39,227 bases of DNA, taken from an uncultured Opitutales bacterium (lineage in GTDB: Bacteria; Verrucomicrobiota; Verrucomicrobiia; Opitutales; Intestinicryptomonadaceae). This document shows positions 9,387-18,343 of this stretch, piece by piece; the first letter of the stretch is position 1, and every line of letters starts with the position of its first letter. The DNA is taken from the NCBI GenBank assembly GCA_944389315.1, contig CALXLX010000025.1, positions 1 to 39,227 on the forward strand. Reading direction: 5' to 3'. A model generated the notes under the pieces. That model was not told the DNA's origin. It saw nothing but the letters and a program-made list of their open reading frames with translations, and ran no database searches. A program made the translations under genes and the position numbers.

Positions 9387-9409
9387 CAGCCAGGATGGTT
9401 TTTTCAGAG

Positions 9410-9439
9410 GCGTTCCGGAAATTCCGGAACGCTTTTTTT
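9410..9439 (+). terminator. Rho-independent terminator of the oxidoreductase operon
   Basis: An 11-bp perfect stem GCGTTCCGGAA/TTCCGGAACGC with a single central base is followed by seven T, 24 bases after the oxidoreductase stop codon. Confidence 0.85.
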
Positions 9440-9453
9440 ATTTCCGCAAAAAT

Positions 9454-9481
9454 AAAAAAGCCGCAGTTTCTGCGGCTTTTT
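9454..9481. terminator. Bidirectional terminator between convergent genes
   Basis: AAAAAAGCCGCAG-TTT-CTGCGGCTTTTT forms a hairpin with an A tract on one side and a T tract on the other. It can end the minus-strand sulfatase, whose stop is at 9506, and act as a second stop for the plus-strand operon. Confidence 0.85.
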
Positions 9482-9505
9482 CAAAGCGTCAAATTTCAAG
9501 AGCCT

Positions 9506-10933
9506 TTACTTTCTGAAATTGAATCTGTCTATGGGAGACGGCGTTCTTGCGGAATCCATGAGCTTTTGCAGCTCGGCTACCTTTTGGGGCATGGAGGCTG
9601 AAAGATCCCGGCTTTCAGACGGGTCTTCGGCGAGGTTGTACAGCTCTGTCTTGTATTTCCATGGGAAGTTTGCGTTTAACCTTACCAGTTTCCAATCCCC
9701 TTTCAGAACGGCCTGTTTGCCGCCCTGCTCATGGAACTCCCAATAGAGGAAATCGTGCTTGGGCTGCGGCTTGCCCTCGAGCAAAGGCAGGAAGGATATG
9801 CCGTCGGTGTTTTTTGGCACCGCAGAGCCGCTTGCCTGGCAGAGCGTCGGCAGTATGTCCCAAAATGCGCTTATGTGCGAAGTCTGGGCGGGCTTTACCT
9901 TTCCTTTCCATAGGAGTATCATGGGGGTGCGTATGCCTCCTTCGTACAAGTCGCGCTTGAATCCCCTCAAGCCCCCGTTTGAGTTCCAGTATGCGGGATC
10001 GTGCCCGCCCTCCTTGTGAGCGCCGTTATCGGAGGCGAATATTACGATGGTATCCTCCAATATGCCGTTATCAGAAAGCTTGGCGACTATTTGCCCGACA
10101 TAGTCGTCTATGGTTGATATCATCGCGGCAAATGCGTCGTGCGGTTTCTCCTGGGCGCAGTAGGAGCTTTTAGTCGGCTTTTTGGCCCCCTTGTACGGCT
10201 CCTGTGGCTCGAAGCGCCCCGCAAATTTCTCCATTCTATCGGGGGTGGACGTCAGCTCGGCATGGGGAAGCGTCATGGCGTAATAGATGAAAAATGGCCT
10301 ACCTTTCTCGGAATATTCCCTGCTTGCCTCGTCGAGAAACCCCATCAGCTTGCTGTGTATTAGGTCTGCGGAGTATTCTTTCCTCGCGCCGTTTGCATTG
10401 CCCTTTAAGACTATTTTCTCCGAATTCTCCCAGAGATGGTCGGGATAGTAGTTGTGCGCAAGAGATTGGCAGTTGTATCCGAAGAACTCATCGAACCCCA
10501 TTGCCATCGGGGACGAATGGGAGTTCTGCGCGCCCAAGCCCCATTTGCCGAAAGCTCCGGTCTTATAGCCGTTCATCTTTAGAATTGATGCCAGGGTCTG
10601 AGTACCTTCGGGCATCTCGCACTGCCCCTCGTCGGAGACCATGGAGCCGAGATTGCCCCTTATGGGCGTGTGGCCCGTGTGTAGGCCCGTCAAGAGCGAA
10701 CTTCTCGACGGAGCGCAAACCGTTGAGCCGGCGTAGTGCCTGTTGAACTTTAGCCCCTGTTCGGCCAGAGAGTCTATGTGGGGAGTTTGCAGTTTCTTCT
10801 GCCCGTAGCAGCCTATGTCGCCTATGCCCATGTCGTCGGCAAGTATGTATATTATGTTCGGGGCGTCGGACTTTGCAAATGCGCATCCTCCGGCAAGGCA
10901 CAAGATTAAAACCAGCGCAAAAAGACGTTTCAT
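9506..10933 (-). CDS. Type I (formylglycine) sulfatase, exported
   Basis: The 475-residue product hydrolyses sulfate esters, probably on glycans. It starts MKRLFALVLILCLAGGCAFA, a signal peptide that could be cut after AFA or processed as a lipoprotein at Cys17. The mature part begins with PNIIYILADDMGIGDIG, whose paired Asp bind the metal. The catalytic motif CAPSRSSLLTG places the formylglycine-forming Cys at residue 73, and FASDNGAHKEGGHDP carries the further metal ligand region. Length and motifs fit the arylsulfatase S1 family. The modification needs a maturase, which is not in this window. The frame is open 59 codons further upstream, but the signal peptide fixes the start at 10933. A SulP anion transporter lies divergently upstream, a suggestive but unproven link. 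Confidence 0.92.
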   Translation of the reverse strand: MKRLFALVLILCLAGGCAFAKSDAPNIIYILADDMGIGDIGCYGQKKLQTPHIDSLAEQGLKFNRHYAGSTVCAPSRSSLLTGLHTGHTPIRGNLGSMVSDEGQCEMPEGTQTLASILKMNGYKTGAFGKWGLGAQNSHSSPMAMGFDEFFGYNCQSLAHNYYPDHLWENSEKIVLKGNANGARKEYSADLIHSKLMGFLDEASREYSEKGRPFFIYYAMTLPHAELTSTPDRMEKFAGRFEPQEPYKGAKKPTKSSYCAQEKPHDAFAAMISTIDDYVGQIVAKLSDNGILEDTIVIFASDNGAHKEGGHDPAYWNSNGGLRGFKRDLYEGGIRTPMILLWKGKVKPAQTSHISAFWDILPTLCQASGSAVPKNTDGISFLPLLEGKPQPKHDFLYWEFHEQGGKQAVLKGDWKLVRLNANFPWKYKTELYNLAEDPSESRDLSASMPQKVAELQKLMDSARTPSPIDRFNFRK

Positions 10934-11195
10934 TGGGTAAAATCTATATGATAATAGGAGGTTTTCAAGTATTATAGCAATGGTGTTTCGCAACACAGTC
11001 CTCGAGCCTGCTCTTAGACGGCCTTGAGAATGGCCGTGCCGGCAGGATTTCTCCGAATGTTGCCCGCAGTCGCCGGGGCATTTGGGCATATTTTTAAGGA
11101 GTTTTTCCAAAGGTCTTGCAGTGGGATTTTTTCGCGCGCAGGCATTTTTATTCTTGTCAAAATGCCTCGCAGGGTAAATCTATTTGTTTTTTTAA

Positions 11196-11573
11196 ATGAG
11201 GCACAATCAGGAAATAGTGTTTTCTCTTCTCAAACTTGTAAAAGCCGAGGACGCGTTGAAGTTCGGGCGGCTTTCCGCGCGCGAGGAGAACGTGTTGAGG
11301 GAGTTTATAGACACTCTTAAAAAGAGTGTGCCGGAGTCGGCGCTTGCGCACATCAGGCGCATAAGGACTGAATCCATAAGCGGAGTTGGCGTGGTTAAAA
11401 ATTGCGCGTGTTCCGTCTGCGGGGCGACCCTTTCGGACGACGAACTTTCCTATGTCCGCAACGCGCCCAATGTCGGCCTTTGCGAAAACTGTTTCTCATT
11501 TTTAGTCTCCGACTATCCCCCCGACTACGATATCTTCCTGGACGATACCTTATCTTCGGTAAATGAGCGCTAA
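11196..11573 (+). CDS. Small zinc-ribbon protein of unknown function
   Basis: A 125-residue cytoplasmic protein in two parts. Residues 1-60 are helical and charged (EENVLREFIDTLKKSVPESAL). Residues 66-100 hold paired cysteines C72-x2-C75 and C96-x2-C99, plus C70, in a zinc-ribbon spacing. The tail is acidic and Tyr/Pro-rich. There is no signal peptide. Its end overlaps the start of the SulP gene by 11 bases, so the two are very likely co-translated, and the protein may regulate or assist the transporter. I do not recognise the family. A 9-bp inverted repeat AGGCATTTT/AAAATGCCT lies upstream at 11140-11167 and could be a regulatory site. Confidence 0.7.
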   Translation: MRHNQEIVFSLLKLVKAEDALKFGRLSAREENVLREFIDTLKKSVPESALAHIRRIRTESISGVGVVKNCACSVCGATLSDDELSYVRNAPNVGLCENCFSFLVSDYPPDYDIFLDDTLSSVNER

Positions 11574-13266
11574 TTTTAGTTTTCGCCCAAAACTCCTGTC
11601 CTGCTTCGGTAATTATTCAAAATCCGCTTTCGCCGCGGATATATTTGCAGGCATAAGTGTTGGGGTGCTCGCTTTGCCGTTGGCGATGGCCTTCGGAATG
11701 GCCAGCGGCGTTAGCCCGGCGCAGGGCATATATACGGCGATAGTTGCCGGCCTTATCATATCGCTCTTCGGCGGTAGCAAGGTGCAGATAGGCGGGCCGA
11801 CAGGGGCGTTCATAGTCATAGTTGCGGGCATAATAGGCCAGTACGGCTACGGCGGATTGGCCGTTGCAACCATAATGGCGGGCATAATCTTGGTGGCTAT
11901 GGCCCTTACGAAAATGGGGGGTGCCATACGGTATATACCGCGCCCTGTGGTATTGGGGTTTACAAACGGCATAGCGGTGCTGATAATGTCCACGCAGTTT
12001 AAGGATTTTCTCGGCCTGGATATCCAAAACCAGCCGGACGACTTTATCCCAAAGATGTCTGCGATTTTCTCCAATATCGCAACCATAGACCTTCCTACCT
12101 TTCTGCTCGGCGCATTTTGCGTCTGTGTAATAGTCTTCTGGCCCAAGCCTTGGCGAAGGCGCGTGCCTGGGCCCATAGGGGCGATATTTGCGGGCACTCT
12201 GGCGGCGCTTGCCATGGCTCATTTCGGATTTGGCGTAGAGACGATACACTCTAGGTTCGGAGACATACCGAGGTCTCTGCCGTCGTTTACGATGCCCTCT
12301 GTGGCTTTTTCCGACTTGAAGAACCTGCTAATGCCGGCAGTTACGATAGCGATTCTCGCGGCGATAGAATCCCTGCTTTCGGCGGTCGTCGCCGACGGTA
12401 TGATAGACGACAAGCACGATTCCAACCAGGAGCTTTTCGCCCAGGGGCTTGCCAACATAGCCGCCCCGTTCTTCATGGGCATCCCCGCGACTGGTGCCAT
12501 AGCCAGAACGGCGACCAACGTGAAAAACGGCGGCCGCACGCCCGTTGCGGGTGTGGTCCACTGTGTGACGCTATTTGCCATACTTTTCTTTGCGGCGCCC
12601 TATGCGCAGTACATACCTCTTGCGACGTTGTCGGCGGTATTGCTTGTTGTGGCTGTTAACATGGCCGATTGGTCGGCATTCACCCAGATGCGCAGGCTTC
12701 CGCGCTCTGACGACGCGGTTTTCCTGTGCACTTTCTTGCTGACGGTGGTATTCGGCCTGACACTTGCCATAGAGGTCGGCATGGTTCTTGCGGCAATGCT
12801 GTTTATAAGAAGGGTGTCGGAAACCACGCAGGTGATGAAAGTCGACAGGAAGCTGGAGACCGACCTTTCAAAGTATTCGCTCGAGGGCAAGGATATCCCG
12901 GAAGGCGTGATGGTGTTCAGGATATTCGGAGTGCTGATGTTCGGGGCGGCGGACAAGCTTGAGAGCATTTTAAGCTCCATGGGAGAGGCTCCGAAAATCG
13001 TGATACTGCGCATGCGCACGGTTCTTGCAATAGACGCAACCGCTCTTTCGGTGCTCGACGGCCTCTACGAAAAGATGAAGGACAAAGGAATACGCCTGAT
13101 GATAACGGGCGCACACTCGCAGCCGCTTCACATGATGCAAAAATCGGGGTTCCTCGATAAAATAGGGGAGGATTTTGTGCTCGAGAACATAGATGCGGCT
13201 TTGGATAAGTCTAGGGAGGTATTGTCCGCGGAGTATGCGGGGCAAAAGAAATCCGCCGCCAATTAG
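11563..13266 (+). CDS. SulP/SLC26 family anion transporter with STAS domain
   Basis: This 567-residue inner-membrane protein shows the SulP plan. A hydrophobic core to about residue 410 starts with DIFAGISVGVLALPLAMAFG, the typical first helix with its ALPLAMAFG signature. A cytoplasmic STAS domain covers about residues 440-550 (GVMVFRIFGVLMFGAADKL and VILRMRTVLAIDATALSVL, the switch Ser/Thr region). Members import sulfate, bicarbonate or dicarboxylates; the ligand cannot be read from sequence. The ATG lies inside the end of the zinc-ribbon gene (overlap ATGAGCGCTAA), and no separate Shine-Dalgarno is visible, which suggests translational coupling. A sulfatase gene sits divergently next door. 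No clear terminator follows. Confidence 0.92.
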   Translation: MSANFSFRPKLLSCFGNYSKSAFAADIFAGISVGVLALPLAMAFGMASGVSPAQGIYTAIVAGLIISLFGGSKVQIGGPTGAFIVIVAGIIGQYGYGGLAVATIMAGIILVAMALTKMGGAIRYIPRPVVLGFTNGIAVLIMSTQFKDFLGLDIQNQPDDFIPKMSAIFSNIATIDLPTFLLGAFCVCVIVFWPKPWRRRVPGPIGAIFAGTLAALAMAHFGFGVETIHSRFGDIPRSLPSFTMPSVAFSDLKNLLMPAVTIAILAAIESLLSAVVADGMIDDKHDSNQELFAQGLANIAAPFFMGIPATGAIARTATNVKNGGRTPVAGVVHCVTLFAILFFAAPYAQYIPLATLSAVLLVVAVNMADWSAFTQMRRLPRSDDAVFLCTFLLTVVFGLTLAIEVGMVLAAMLFIRRVSETTQVMKVDRKLETDLSKYSLEGKDIPEGVMVFRIFGVLMFGAADKLESILSSMGEAPKIVILRMRTVLAIDATALSVLDGLYEKMKDKGIRLMITGAHSQPLHMMQKSGFLDKIGEDFVLENIDAALDKSREVLSAEYAGQKKSAAN

Positions 13267-13477
13267 CGGAGGGAACATTGTCTCATGCGCGCTTACGGTG
13301 GGCGGGATATTTTTTTCGTAAATATTCTATATGGCATTTTTCCTCCGGCGATATGGCCCGGCCAATATAAGACGCCTTTTACCGTTCGCTAAGGCTTAAG
13401 GCGCTTGCGGGTCTTTTTTGCGTTGTAAAGAAGCTTTGTTTTTTGGAAAATCCCCATATTAACGAATGGAGGAATAT

Positions 13478-15574
13478 ATGAATTGCTTTTTTAGATTTTT
13501 TCTGCTGTTTGCGGCGTTGTTATTGACGGGAAGCGTCCATGCTTCGGGATGCGACGCTGCGGATAAGAAATTTTTTAAAGACGAAGACCTTGTTCTGACG
13601 GGCGTCTACTACTATCCCGAGCATTGGGACGAATCACAGTGGGATAGGGACTTTGCAAATATAAAGGCTTTGGGTTTTGAATTTGTTCATATGGCCGAAT
13701 TTGCCTGGTGCTTTCTTGAGCCCGAGGAGGGCAAGTACGATTTCGCCTGGCTGGACAAGGCCGTGGAGCTTGCAAAAAAACACGATTTAAAAATAGTCCT
13801 CTGCACTTCCACCGCGACGCCGCCCGCGTGGCTTGTGCGAAAATATCCCGAGGTATTGCGCGATGAGAGGAACGCCTTTTTCGACCACGGGGCGCGCCAG
13901 CACTGCTCCCACTCAAGCCAGAAATACAGGGAGCTGTCCCTAAAGATGATAGACGCCCTCGCGGAGCGTTACGGCAAGGATCCCGCCGTCATAGGCTGGC
14001 AGATAGACAACGAGCCGCAGGCGCATCCCAACGAAATTTCCGGCGAGGCGCAAAAACATTTCCAGGATTTTCTCGAGAAAAAGTACAAGGACATATCCAA
14101 GCTCAACGACGCCTGGGGCGCGCGCTTCTGGGGCCAGATATACAACGATTTTTCCCAGATAGGCTTTTCTCCGAGGAATCCGCACCAGTATCTGGATATG
14201 ATGCACTTTGCCGGCACGGAGACTGCGGAGTTTTTGGACATCCAGGCCGACGCGATAAAGTCCAAGTCCAAGAACCAGTGGGTGACCACAAACTTCATAC
14301 CCACTCTTTGCGCGCCCGCAATAGGCAGGTGCAAGAGCCTGGATTTCACCTCGTACACGCGCTACCTAATACCCGGATACGAAGGCCTGGGCGAGCGCGG
14401 ATTCAGGGTGGGCAGCTCCTTTGCGATATCGCACGCAAACGATTTCTTCCGCCCGCTTTCAAACGGAGTTTACGGGGTTATGGAGCTTCAGCCGGGGCAG
14501 GTCAACTGGGGCAATATAAATCCTATTCCCAAACCCGGGGTTGTGAGGCTGTGGTTGTGGTCGGTATGGTCTGGCGGGGCGAAATTCATCTGCACCTACC
14601 GCTACAGGGAGCCACTGTACGGCTCTGAATTGTACCATTACGGCGTGGTTGGCCCCGACGGCGTTACGCCCACGCGCGGCGGCACGGAATTTGCAAAATT
14701 CATATCCGAAAATGCTGAGCTTAGAAAGCGCTACAACCCGTCGGCGGCAAAGACGAACCCGGCGTATGACGCGCGCAGGGCGGCGCTTCTCTACTCCGCC
14801 CAGAACGAATGGGAATTGTCCAAAAACAAACAGACATACAGGTGGAACACGGAGGGCCATTGGCGCGGATACTACGAGATTCTCAAGAGTTTCGGGGCGC
14901 CGGTGGACATAGTTTCCGAGTCGGCGGACCTTTCAAAATATCCGTTTGTGATAGTCCCCGCATATATAATGATGGACGAGGCCCTCGTCGCAAAACTGCG
15001 CTCCTACGCTGAAAACGGCGGGCATCTTGTCTTTTCTATTCGCTCCGGATACATGGACAAATACGGAAGGCTCTATGAAAAACCCTTCGGCGGGCTGCTC
15101 TACGATTTGATAGGCGCTAAGCGTATGGAGGAGTTCGACATGCTTCCCGGCCAAAAGTACGACAAATTAAACGCCTTCGGAAAGACTTTTGAATGGGGGG
15201 TCTGGGCGGAGATATTTTCTCCCGCGGAAGGCACTGAAGTCTGGGGAAGCTACGCGGAGGAGTTCTATTCGGGGAAAGCCGCGGTTCTGCATAGGAAACT
15301 CGGCAAAGGCTCGGTCACGTACGTGGGGGTGCAAAGCAAAAACTTCGCCCTTGAGCGCGAAGTCCTCGGGAAGATTTATTCTGACGCGGGGGTGGAGGCT
15401 CTCAGTCTGCCCCAGGGCGTAATACTCGAGTACAGGGACGGGTTCGGAATACTCCTGAATTATTCGGACAAGCCTTTCGACGCCTCGGCAATAATAGGGA
15501 ACGGCGAACTTGTAGTCGGCCCCAAGAAACTTCAGACCGCAGATGTCGCAGTCTGGATAGACGGCGCCAAATAG
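13478..15574 (+). CDS. GH42 family beta-galactosidase, exported
   Basis: The 698-residue product begins MNCFFRFFLLFAALLLTGSVHAS, a signal peptide, which is less usual than the cytoplasmic form for this family. The TIM barrel starts at LTGVYYYPEHWDESQWDRD, the standard GH42 opening. The acid/base Glu is in WQIDNEP (about Glu179) and the nucleophile in VMELQPGQVNW (about Glu336). A trimerisation-type domain follows (FVIVPAYIMMDEAL), then a small C-terminal beta domain. It should remove terminal beta-galactose outside the cytoplasm. I chose the ATG at 13478 because GGAGG at 13468-13472 is 5 bases upstream; the in-frame ATG at 13466 overlaps that site. The gene stands alone, with its own terminator downstream. 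Confidence 0.92.
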   Translation: MNCFFRFFLLFAALLLTGSVHASGCDAADKKFFKDEDLVLTGVYYYPEHWDESQWDRDFANIKALGFEFVHMAEFAWCFLEPEEGKYDFAWLDKAVELAKKHDLKIVLCTSTATPPAWLVRKYPEVLRDERNAFFDHGARQHCSHSSQKYRELSLKMIDALAERYGKDPAVIGWQIDNEPQAHPNEISGEAQKHFQDFLEKKYKDISKLNDAWGARFWGQIYNDFSQIGFSPRNPHQYLDMMHFAGTETAEFLDIQADAIKSKSKNQWVTTNFIPTLCAPAIGRCKSLDFTSYTRYLIPGYEGLGERGFRVGSSFAISHANDFFRPLSNGVYGVMELQPGQVNWGNINPIPKPGVVRLWLWSVWSGGAKFICTYRYREPLYGSELYHYGVVGPDGVTPTRGGTEFAKFISENAELRKRYNPSAAKTNPAYDARRAALLYSAQNEWELSKNKQTYRWNTEGHWRGYYEILKSFGAPVDIVSESADLSKYPFVIVPAYIMMDEALVAKLRSYAENGGHLVFSIRSGYMDKYGRLYEKPFGGLLYDLIGAKRMEEFDMLPGQKYDKLNAFGKTFEWGVWAEIFSPAEGTEVWGSYAEEFYSGKAAVLHRKLGKGSVTYVGVQSKNFALEREVLGKIYSDAGVEALSLPQGVILEYRDGFGILLNYSDKPFDASAIIGNGELVVGPKKLQTADVAVWIDGAK

Positions 15575-15663
15575 GCATTGGCTTATATTGCGCCTTAAAA
15601 AAATATTTGCCTGCGCGGTAAAATGGCAAATTTAAAGCCTTAAGCGGCCTTCCCGCGCGGCAA

Positions 15664-15699
15664 AAAACGGGCTTCGCCATATGGGGCGGAGCCCGTTTT
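15664..15699. terminator. Bidirectional terminator between convergent genes
   Basis: ACGGGCTTCGCC pairs with GGCGGAGCCCGT around an ATATG-type loop with one wobble pair. A run of six A precedes it and TTTT follows. It serves the GH42 gene on the plus strand and the DUF362 gene on the minus strand. Confidence 0.8.
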
Positions 15700-15710
15700 C
15701 TTTGCATAAA

Positions 15711-16634
15711 TTACATCTCTTTTAAGACGTATTTCCTTGAGCCTATTCCGAGTTCTTCGGCGGCTTGAAGTATGTGCGTTCCGTTGCGCTCCTCTATTCT
15801 TCGTATGAGGGAGGCTTTGCCTTTGTCGGGCGAGGCGTACACCAAATCAACGCAGGCCTGGTCCAGCGCAACGGGATCATGCGAGGCGAGAATGCCTATG
15901 TCGGCCATCTCGGGAGGGTGGGGATTGCTGTCGCAGTCGCAGTCTATGGACAGATTTCTCATGACATTTATATATGCTATGCGCCCTCCAAAGAACTCTA
16001 CTATGGATTTATCAGCATCCGCCATGGCCTCAAGGAATTTGTCCTGCTCGCAATCCCATAGCTTTTTGGGGTCTCCGGCACCGTGGATATGGGCCTTGCC
16101 GTGGGAGGAGGCTATGCCTATGGACATATTCTTCAGCGCCCCGCCGAAACCTCCCATAACATGCCCTTTGAAGTGGGATAGTATTAGTATCGAATCGTAG
16201 CGGGATAGATTTTTGCCCACGTAATTTTTGTCAATCTGTTTGCCTCCGCTAATCTTAAGCGCGGTCTCGCCGTCGGAATCCATTATATCCACGGGGGCTA
16301 TGCCGGCAAAACCGTGTTCCTGCATGACGCGCAGGTGGTCCTCCGTCTTGAATCTGCGGCCCTCGTAGGCGGTGTTGCACTCGACTATGACTCCTTTTAA
16401 AAAGTCAACTATGGGCTTTACGAAGTCGGCCTGGAGAAAATTGTGGCCGCCCGGCTCCCCCGAGTGCAGCTTGACTGCGACTTTCCCTTTCAGGCAAAAG
16501 CCGGCTGCTTTGTATATGTTTACCAATTCTTCGGGGGAGATCTTCCTTGAGAACAGCACTTCGGAGACCTTTTTTGCGCCGGTATTCTTGGGCGGCGGCG
16601 CCTTATCCCCCGTTGAAAATCCTTCTTCTTCCAT
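15711..16634 (-). CDS. DUF362 domain-containing protein
   Basis: The 307-residue protein matches the DUF362 pattern: KVAVKLHSGEPGGHNFLQADFVKPIVDFLKG near the start, a central ILILSHFKGHVMGGFGGALKNMSIG, and a C-terminal GILASHDPVALDQACVDLVY. The central segment is the family signature found beside ferredoxin-type proteins. Its biochemical role is not established. Here there is no 4Fe-4S ferredoxin repeat, only a Cys/Asp-rich CDCDSNPHPP stretch. Start at 16634 is chosen because a perfect AGGAGG (16640-16645 on the plus strand) lies 5 bases upstream; the frame is open 28 codons further but without support. It has no signal peptide and appears monocistronic. Confidence 0.85.
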   Translation of the reverse strand: MEEEGFSTGDKAPPPKNTGAKKVSEVLFSRKISPEELVNIYKAAGFCLKGKVAVKLHSGEPGGHNFLQADFVKPIVDFLKGVIVECNTAYEGRRFKTEDHLRVMQEHGFAGIAPVDIMDSDGETALKISGGKQIDKNYVGKNLSRYDSILILSHFKGHVMGGFGGALKNMSIGIASSHGKAHIHGAGDPKKLWDCEQDKFLEAMADADKSIVEFFGGRIAYINVMRNLSIDCDCDSNPHPPEMADIGILASHDPVALDQACVDLVYASPDKGKASLIRRIEERNGTHILQAAEELGIGSRKYVLKEM

Positions 16635-16645
16635 TTTAGCCTCCT

Positions 16646-16944
16646 GTTTATGTATGCGTGGAAATGCAGGGTGAAATAGACACACGGCAACTTTCACCCC
16701 GCGGATAAAAATTTGCAAGTGCCTTCTGCATGCGTTTTGGAGGGTGCAACTACACTTCTCTTATGCGGATTATAAACCCTGCTTAGGCGGGGTACGCAAG
16801 TCTTTTATTTCCGCCATCCTTTTACCGGCGGGTGTTCGGATAGACGTGCGGCTTATGCTTAGGCGGGCGCTCACTATAAAACGCGCGCAGGCGCATAGAT
16901 GCCTGCCTTCAAGGCCGCTGCCGGCATGGCCGGGGAGTATGGCT
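16646..16944. other. Intergenic region with a 12-bp direct repeat
   Basis: About 300 bases between the DUF362 start and the porin terminator. The only structure I see is TGCTTAGGCGGG repeated at 16780-16791 and 16856-16867. No coding region with a plausible start is evident. Confidence 0.45.
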
Positions 16945-16986
16945 CAAAAAAGCTGCGGGCGCATATCATACATGTGCGTCCCGCAG
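16945..16986 (-). terminator. Rho-independent terminator of the porin gene
   Basis: On the minus strand GCTGCGGGACGCA pairs with TGCGCCCGCAGC (one bulge) and runs into six T. It lies just after the stop of the FadL-type gene. Confidence 0.85.
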
Positions 16987-17008
16987 CCGTGAAAAACGCT
17001 TGGGCAAT

Positions 17009-18274
17009 TTAGAACTTGAAACCAACCTGGGCTGATATCACATGGATATGCCCCGAGTAGGATCCCTTTACCTCTCCGAAATTCGCCTCGGTGCGGGCTA
17101 TGTTGGAATTGCCCACCAGGAATATGTAGGAATAACCAACGTCTATGCTGAAAGGCCCGTAAGTGTAGCCTATGCCGCAGGAGAGCCATACTCTGTCGCA
17201 GCATGGTATGCGGGGGGTCTTGTCGGCGGGACTTTGCACGGGAGATTCGTCAAAAGCACTGCCTATGCGCAGTGTGAGGTTTTCCGTCGGGTAATAGTGG
17301 AAGCCTAAGGCCACTCTTGAAGTATCCTTCCAGTCCTCCCTAATTGGGGTTGCGCCTTGTATGCCCTCAACTGCAAGCTCGTCGAAAACCGACCAACGGG
17401 TATATGCGTATTCGGCCATGACGGCAAATTTCTCCAGAGGCCCGCGCAAGCGCTGGTATATGCCGACGGTAAAAGTGTCTGGCGTGCACATGTCCGCGCT
17501 GATGTCGCCGCCCTTTATGCCGTTAAATTCATAAGTGCCGGTGAGCGTGTGCTCCACCTTGCTCCTCCACTGGAAACCTATTCTTCCGTCGGGCAAATAA
17601 TTTATCGTAAATCCGGCGTTGCCGCCTATGCTCCAACTGTCTCCCGTCATATCCATAACTCCTGGAATCAACGTTCCCCCCATCTGTACGGCGGAATATT
17701 GCGTAAGAGTGCAATATGCGTATTGCGCGCTTACTCCGCCGTTTATGGACAGCCATTCGTTGACCTTGTAGACTATGCTGGGATTGAAGTCAAAAGTCAT
17801 CAGATAACTTCTGATAGCCTGTGCGCGTCCTATCCAGTTTGAACTGTATTCCGACTCCAACCCGTAGGGGGCCGTTGTGGACATCGTAAGATATATGTCT
17901 TCCGTAAGCCTATGGACGCCGTACATGTTGGGAACCAAAGAGTTTACCGCACAGTTGTCATTCTTGACTGGGCCGCCCAAAATGCCCTGGGAGCCTTCGT
18001 CGTGGAAGCGCAGTGTGGGAATTATGTAGGAGAGCGTCGCGTCTATGCGCGTCTGGCCTACCTCCAAGTCCACAGCGGTGGCTGCGGACGGATTCCAAAA
18101 CGCGGCGGAAGCATCGGCATTTGCATTGGCGGTTGAACCGGCCATCGCCGTTCCCTGGTTGGCGGCACCCTGCTCAACAACCTGATAGCCCGCACCGTTG
18201 GCGCATAAAGCTGTAAACATTATGGCCGCAGCAAGACCGGCCACTCTTTTTGTATACGACATTTCCATACTCAT
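17009..18274 (-). CDS. OmpP1/FadL/TodX family outer-membrane porin
   Basis: The 421-residue product is an outer-membrane beta-barrel that in this family carries long-chain fatty acids or other hydrophobic compounds across the outer membrane. The signal peptide (KRVAGLAAAIMFTALCANGAG) is followed by the family N-terminus YQVVEQGAANQGTAMAGSTA and FWNPSAATAVD, matching the NPA hatch region. Amphipathic strands fill the rest, and the chain ends in VGFKF with a terminal Phe, as barrel-assembly substrates do. The frame can be read from a TTG at 18277; the ATG at 18274 is preferred, with other in-frame ATGs 6 and 12 bases further in. A divergent TetR gene and two operators lie upstream, indicating repression by that regulator. 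Confidence 0.92.
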   Translation of the reverse strand: MSMEMSYTKRVAGLAAAIMFTALCANGAGYQVVEQGAANQGTAMAGSTANANADASAAFWNPSAATAVDLEVGQTRIDATLSYIIPTLRFHDEGSQGILGGPVKNDNCAVNSLVPNMYGVHRLTEDIYLTMSTTAPYGLESEYSSNWIGRAQAIRSYLMTFDFNPSIVYKVNEWLSINGGVSAQYAYCTLTQYSAVQMGGTLIPGVMDMTGDSWSIGGNAGFTINYLPDGRIGFQWRSKVEHTLTGTYEFNGIKGGDISADMCTPDTFTVGIYQRLRGPLEKFAVMAEYAYTRWSVFDELAVEGIQGATPIREDWKDTSRVALGFHYYPTENLTLRIGSAFDESPVQSPADKTPRIPCCDRVWLSCGIGYTYGPFSIDVGYSYIFLVGNSNIARTEANFGEVKGSYSGHIHVISAQVGFKF

Positions 18275-18297
18275 CAAAAAATAAAACAGGCATTAGA

Positions 18298-18315
18298 AAT
18301 GAACGTGCGTTCATT
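18298..18315. promoter_or_regulatory. TetR-type operator 1
   Basis: AATGAACG-TG-CGTTCATT has perfect 8-bp arms. It lies 24 bases upstream of the porin start and in the intergenic region shared with the TetR gene. Length and symmetry fit TetR/AcrR-family operators. Confidence 0.75.
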
Positions 18316-18325
18316 GTCAACCAAA

Positions 18326-18343
18326 AATGAATAGACGTTCATT
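18326..18343. promoter_or_regulatory. TetR-type operator 2
   Basis: AATGAA-TAGACG-TTCATT shares both outer arms and the CGTTCATT half with operator 1 and has the same 18-bp length. The two centres are 28 bp apart, so bound dimers would lie on slightly different faces of the helix. Confidence 0.7.

Noticed and set aside
13330..13430. Terminator for the SulP gene
   Set aside because: GCCTT/AAGGC segments are present near TCTTTTTT, but no continuous stem could be built.
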